Below, piece after piece: positions 61,520 through 64,000 of a stretch of DNA of 64,000 nt; the stretch's first letter is position 1; each line of letters begins with the position of its first letter. The DNA is from Selenomonas ruminantium subsp. lactilytica TAM6421 (GTDB lineage: Bacteria; Bacillota; Negativicutes; Selenomonadales; Selenomonadaceae): NCBI RefSeq assembly GCF_000284095.1, contig NC_017068.1, forward strand, positions 2,939,681-3,003,680. Direction: 5' to 3'. The notes beneath the pieces are model-generated. The model ran no database searches, was not told the DNA's origin, and saw only the letters and a program-made list of their open reading frames with translations. The position numbers were made by a program, and so were the translations under genes.

Positions 61520-62305
61520 TTAATCTTCGTTGTAACGTTCCTGCTCATCAAAGCCGCGGCGGCGGCGACGACGGCGGGGAACAATCACCACATAACGGCG
61601 GGGTTCATCACCAGTACTGTAAGTGCTGACACGGCGGTTGTCCTGCAGAGCCATATGGATGATCTTGCGCTCATGGCGGTTCATTGGTTCCAGATGAACC
61701 TCTTCACCGATACGGCAGGCCTTCTCTGCCAAATGGCCGGCCAGACGCATCAGGGTTTCCTCCCGACGGGAGCGATAACCTTCAATATCGATGATGATGC
61801 GGACACGGCCTTCCGCCACGCCACGGTTGGCCGTGAGGTTCACGAGATACTGCAGGGAATCCAGGGTCTGGCCATGCTTGCCGATGAGGATCCCCAGATT
61901 GTCACCTTCCAGGTTGAATACCACGCCATCCTCAGCCTCACTCTGCTGCCAGGTCACTTCGATATTCATGGCCGCAAAGACATCCCGCAGGAATTTTTCC
62001 GCCCGGGCCAGCTGCTCTGTGGCAGAGGGATAATCCTTCACAACTGCATTTTTTTCCTCAGCTGCAGGCACTGCCGTTTTTACCTCAGCTTCAGCCTTTA
62101 CTTCTTTGACAACTGCTTTTTCCACAACAGTTTCTTTTTTCGTTACTTTGACTTTGGCATCCTTGCCGAAGAAGCCTAAAAAGCCCTTGGAAGGCTCTTC
62201 CAGCACTTCATAATCCACATCTACTTCCGTACAGCCCAGCTGCTGCAGAGCAGATTTCAAGGCATCTGCTACGGTTTTACCCGTGGCCTCTACAACGCTT
62301 GCCAT
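61520..62305 (-). CDS. jag: RNA-binding protein KhpB/Jag
   Basis: A 261-residue protein with an N-terminal Jag domain (MASVVEATGKTVADALKSALQQLG; KGFLGFFG), a Val/Lys/Glu/Ala-rich linker (about 55-90), a KH domain with GILIGKHGQTLDSLQYLVN, an R3H domain with RHERKIIHMALQ, and an Arg-rich tail (RRRRRRRG). It binds RNA and influences cell division and elongation in Gram-positive relatives. ATG overlaps the yidC stop (TGATG). Confidence 0.95.
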   Translation of the reverse strand: MASVVEATGKTVADALKSALQQLGCTEVDVDYEVLEEPSKGFLGFFGKDAKVKVTKKETVVEKAVVKEVKAEAEVKTAVPAAEEKNAVVKDYPSATEQLARAEKFLRDVFAAMNIEVTWQQSEAEDGVVFNLEGDNLGILIGKHGQTLDSLQYLVNLTANRGVAEGRVRIIIDIEGYRSRREETLMRLAGHLAEKACRIGEEVHLEPMNRHERKIIHMALQDNRRVSTYSTGDEPRRYVVIVPRRRRRRRGFDEQERYNED

Positions 62306-62982
62306 CAGGCAGCCTCCTTTTTCGGAGCGGTATTGTCACCGCGATACATCCACCACTGCTGGGCAATCTGTACCACATTCATGGTCACCCAGTACAGAAC
62401 CAGACCGGAGGGGAAGTTGATGCTGATCCAGCCGATGAACAGCGGCATGATGAACATCATCATCTTCATCTGCGGATTGTTGGAATCCGTCGTCGTCATC
62501 TTCTGCTGGAGGAATGTAGTCAGCGCAGACAGTATCGGCAGGATATACATCGGATCCGGCTCGGACATACTGGTCATCCAGAGGAAGTACGCAGATTCCG
62601 GCGTCGGATAGCTGAAGTTATACAGGGAATAATACATGCCCATGAGGATCGGCATCTGGATCAGCAGCGGCAGGCAGCCAGCCAGCGGATTAACACCAGC
62701 ATCCTTGTAGAGAGCGCCGATCTTCTGCTGCATGACCTGCGGGTTGTCCTTGTATTTTTCCTGGATCTTCTTCATCTTCGGGGACAGTTCCTGCATGGCC
62801 TTCATGGATTTGACCTGCTTAACCGTCAACGGATAAAGGGCCATCTTCACAATGATCGTCAAGAGAATAATCGCCCAACCATAGCTGGCAAAACCTGCTG
62901 CGCTGGTTATAGCATAAAGTGTCTCCAGCACAAAGCGCAGAAGACTTTCAATCGGATAAAAAAGCGTACTAAAGAATTCCAA
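62305..62982 (-). CDS. yidC: Membrane protein insertase YidC (OxaA)
   Basis: A 225-residue insertase of the short Gram-positive/Oxa1 type, without the large periplasmic domain of E. coli YidC. Five membrane segments are visible; motifs include PLTVKQVKSMKAMQELSPKMK and GCLPLLIQMPILMGMYYSL. It starts with TTG at 62982, after GGACGTGA, and lacks an obvious lipobox. It is noteworthy for a diderm to have this short form. Confidence 0.95.
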   Translation of the reverse strand: MEFFSTLFYPIESLLRFVLETLYAITSAAGFASYGWAIILLTIIVKMALYPLTVKQVKSMKAMQELSPKMKKIQEKYKDNPQVMQQKIGALYKDAGVNPLAGCLPLLIQMPILMGMYYSLYNFSYPTPESAYFLWMTSMSEPDPMYILPILSALTTFLQQKMTTTDSNNPQMKMMMFIMPLFIGWISINFPSGLVLYWVTMNVVQIAQQWWMYRGDNTAPKKEAA

Positions 62983-63017
62983 TCCATCACGTCCTAATCT
63001 GATAAAACATATAGCAT

Positions 63018-63230
63018 CTATGGTACGGGATCATAGCCACCCTTATGGAAGGGATGACAGCGCAGGATGCGCTTCATCGCCAGCCAGCCGCCGCGGCGTG
63101 CCCCATATTTTTCGATAGCCTGCCTGGCATATTCCGAACAGGTGGGAATATAACGGCAAGCAGGCGGCTTCAATGGAGAAATGAAATTTTGATAGCCCCA
63201 GACCAGCAGGAGTAAAAACCTTTTCACCAT
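63018..63230 (-). CDS. yidD: Membrane protein insertion efficiency factor YidD
   Basis: A 70-residue protein with the YidD core [30 protein letters not shown] and [13 protein letters not shown]. It helps YidC-dependent insertion at the inner membrane. ATG 63230 gives the usual N-terminus ([16 protein letters not shown]) with GAGGG about 5 bases before; ATG 63245 is an alternative. It lies between rnpA and yidC as in most genomes. Confidence 0.94.
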   Translation of the reverse strand: MVKRFLLLLVWGYQNFISPLKPPACRYIPTCSEYARQAIEKYGARRGGWLAMKRILRCHPFHKGGYDPVP

Positions 63231-63247
63231 AACCGCCCTCATCATAA

Positions 63248-63598
63248 TCAATCTTTTTTGAAGATACCAGCTTTGCGGCCCAGAGAAATAAAGGCCTTCT
63301 CCACCACCGGACATTTCACATCCAGCATGGCCTGTCTGCCCACCAGCAGCAGGGCAACCCCCGGACGCAGTTCCTGTTGATGAAGCCTGTAGCTTTCCCG
63401 CAAGAGCCGTTTTACCCGGTTGCGCTTCACAGCGCAGCCCAATTTCTTGCCAGCAGCAAAACCTACCCGACCTGCAAGCTCTTCCGACTCAAAGACATAG
63501 AGGACAAAATACCGGTTAGCCAGGGATCTTCCCTTGCGGTAAACCCTCTGAAAATCATTGCGGCGCTTGAGCATCCGCCGTCTCGGCAATTCAAACAT
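63248..63598 (-). CDS. rnpA: Ribonuclease P protein component
   Basis: A 116-residue basic protein that assists the RNase P RNA in tRNA 5' processing. The signature [16 protein letters not shown] (RNR motif) is present, and the N-terminus [22 protein letters not shown] is typical. ATG 63598 is preferred; the frame extends to 63613 with a GTG-like start. Confidence 0.96.
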   Translation of the reverse strand: MFELPRRRMLKRRNDFQRVYRKGRSLANRYFVLYVFESEELAGRVGFAAGKKLGCAVKRNRVKRLLRESYRLHQQELRPGVALLLVGRQAMLDVKCPVVEKAFISLGRKAGIFKKD

Positions 63599-63644
63599 AC
63601 CTAAATTCACCAAAATCTATCTGAACATATAAATGAAACTAATC

Positions 63645-63676
63645 AAAGAAAAAGGTCACTACATAAAGTGACCTTG
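63645..63676 (-). terminator. Terminator-like hairpin between rpmH and rnpA
   Basis: AAGGTCACT (63652-63660) and AGTGACCTT (63667-63675) followed on the minus strand by TTTTTCTTT. It would trim rnpA expression relative to rpmH, a common feature of this locus. Confidence 0.75.
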
Positions 63677-63685
63677 CTCTACAAT

Positions 63686-63820
63686 TTATGCCGAAAGCTT
63701 CTTTCTGCCACGCTGGCGTCTTCTCTTCAAAACGAGACGGCCGCCCTTCGTCTTCATACGCTCACGGAAGCCATGGGTCTTCTTTCTCCAGTGGTTGTTC
63801 GGCTGAAAAGTCATTTTCAT
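63686..63820 (-). CDS. rpmH: 50S ribosomal protein L34
   Basis: A 44-residue basic protein reading [20 protein letters not shown], then a lysine/arginine-rich second half ending KKLSA, a clear L34. The AGGAGG site ends 10 bases before ATG 63820. It is first in the rpmH-rnpA-yidD-yidC-jag order and marks the proximity of dnaA/oriC. Confidence 0.97.
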   Translation of the reverse strand: MKMTFQPNNHWRKKTHGFRERMKTKGGRLVLKRRRQRGRKKLSA

Positions 63821-63941
63821 TCGGTATACACCTCCTTAACCTGTTTTTCTTCTGATTTTCTAATTCGTATAGAAGCAAGGCATCAGAAATTCATAATTAT
63901 GCCCCGGCAAGGGCTCACCCTCGCACTAGGAATCACTGTAA

Positions 63942-63970
63942 ATTATAGCCTAAGGCATGGGCAGTGTCAA
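63942..63970 (-). promoter_or_regulatory. Consensus promoter of rpmH
   Basis: On the minus strand TTGACA (63970-63965) and TATAAT (63947-63942) are exactly 17 bases apart, a perfect housekeeping promoter suited to a ribosomal protein gene. No DnaA-box cluster is visible in the last 180 bases. Confidence 0.88.
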
Positions 63971-64000
63971 TATAATATCCACTGTTTTTTAGGTTGAAAA

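Noticed and set aside
63821..64000. oriC DnaA-box cluster
   Set aside because: No TTATCCACA-type boxes are seen in the last 180 bases; oriC probably lies beyond the window.

Overview
The window looks like the origin-proximal part of the chromosome of a Negativicutes bacterium, most likely Selenomonas or a close relative in Selenomonadaceae. The evidence is two OmpM/Mep45-type outer-membrane proteins with an N-terminal SLH domain, a diderm-type secreted and lipoprotein repertoire combined with Firmicutes-type genes and AGGAGG ribosome binding sites, a Bacillus-type Fnr with C-terminal cysteines, and the order rpmH-rnpA-yidD-yidC-jag-mnmE-mnmG-rsmG at the right end, with parA-parB and a perfect parS about 10 kb further in. 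dnaA/oriC should lie just beyond base 64000. No rRNA, tRNA, CRISPR array or insertion sequence was recognised.

Left region (1-12.8 kb, minus strand): a sulfur-scavenging island built around a nitrogenase-like reductase. One operon, read from about 12.8 kb down to 4.4 kb, encodes a methyltransferase, cystathionine gamma-lyase-like and MccA/CysK-like PLP enzymes (reverse transsulfuration), a NifX-like carrier, a NifB-like radical SAM enzyme, a NifH-like Fe protein and NifD/NifK-like subunits. The catalytic subunit keeps the P-cluster cysteines and the cofactor cysteine but lacks the nitrogenase Gln191 and His195 equivalents, and there is no nifE, nifN or nifV here. With its sulfur-enzyme neighbours this fits a methylthio-alkane reductase (Mar)-type enzyme, or a relative, rather than N2 fixation. 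A second unit encodes a tandem DUF2292 (YezD-like) protein and a LysR regulator. Its promoter matches the reductase operon promoter at 27 of 33 positions. A third unit is an SsuABC/TauABC-type transporter behind a structured leader with a terminator and a 22-residue Cys-rich leader peptide.

Middle region (12.9-43.7 kb): a candidate small RNA, an OmpM porin and secreted 5'-nucleotidase, sbcDC, a second OmpM, a DcuC-type transporter with an M20 peptidase and divergent LysR, a secreted alpha/beta hydrolase, an Asp/Glu racemase-family gene with divergent LysR, and a secreted HAD phosphatase. A respiratory block follows: narGHJI behind a well-placed FNR box, fnr and narK. An archaeal-type split glutamate synthase (gltB1, gltB2, fused gltB3-gltA) closes the region.

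Right region (43.8-64 kb): an M23 peptidase, a DUF4446 protein, parB and parA, a two-piece cobalamin methionine synthase, a Pro/Arg-rich secreted protein, pfkA, a ZTP riboswitch controlling an AICAR transformylase-only PurH, a pair of secreted proteins of which one is frameshifted in a G8 tract, a compact Fst-type type I toxin-antitoxin locus with convergent antisense RNA, a serine hydrolase, and the conserved mnm/yidC/rnpA/rpmH cluster. Seven parS or parS-like 16-mers are scattered from 20.7 to 47.4 kb, several fused to terminators between convergent genes.
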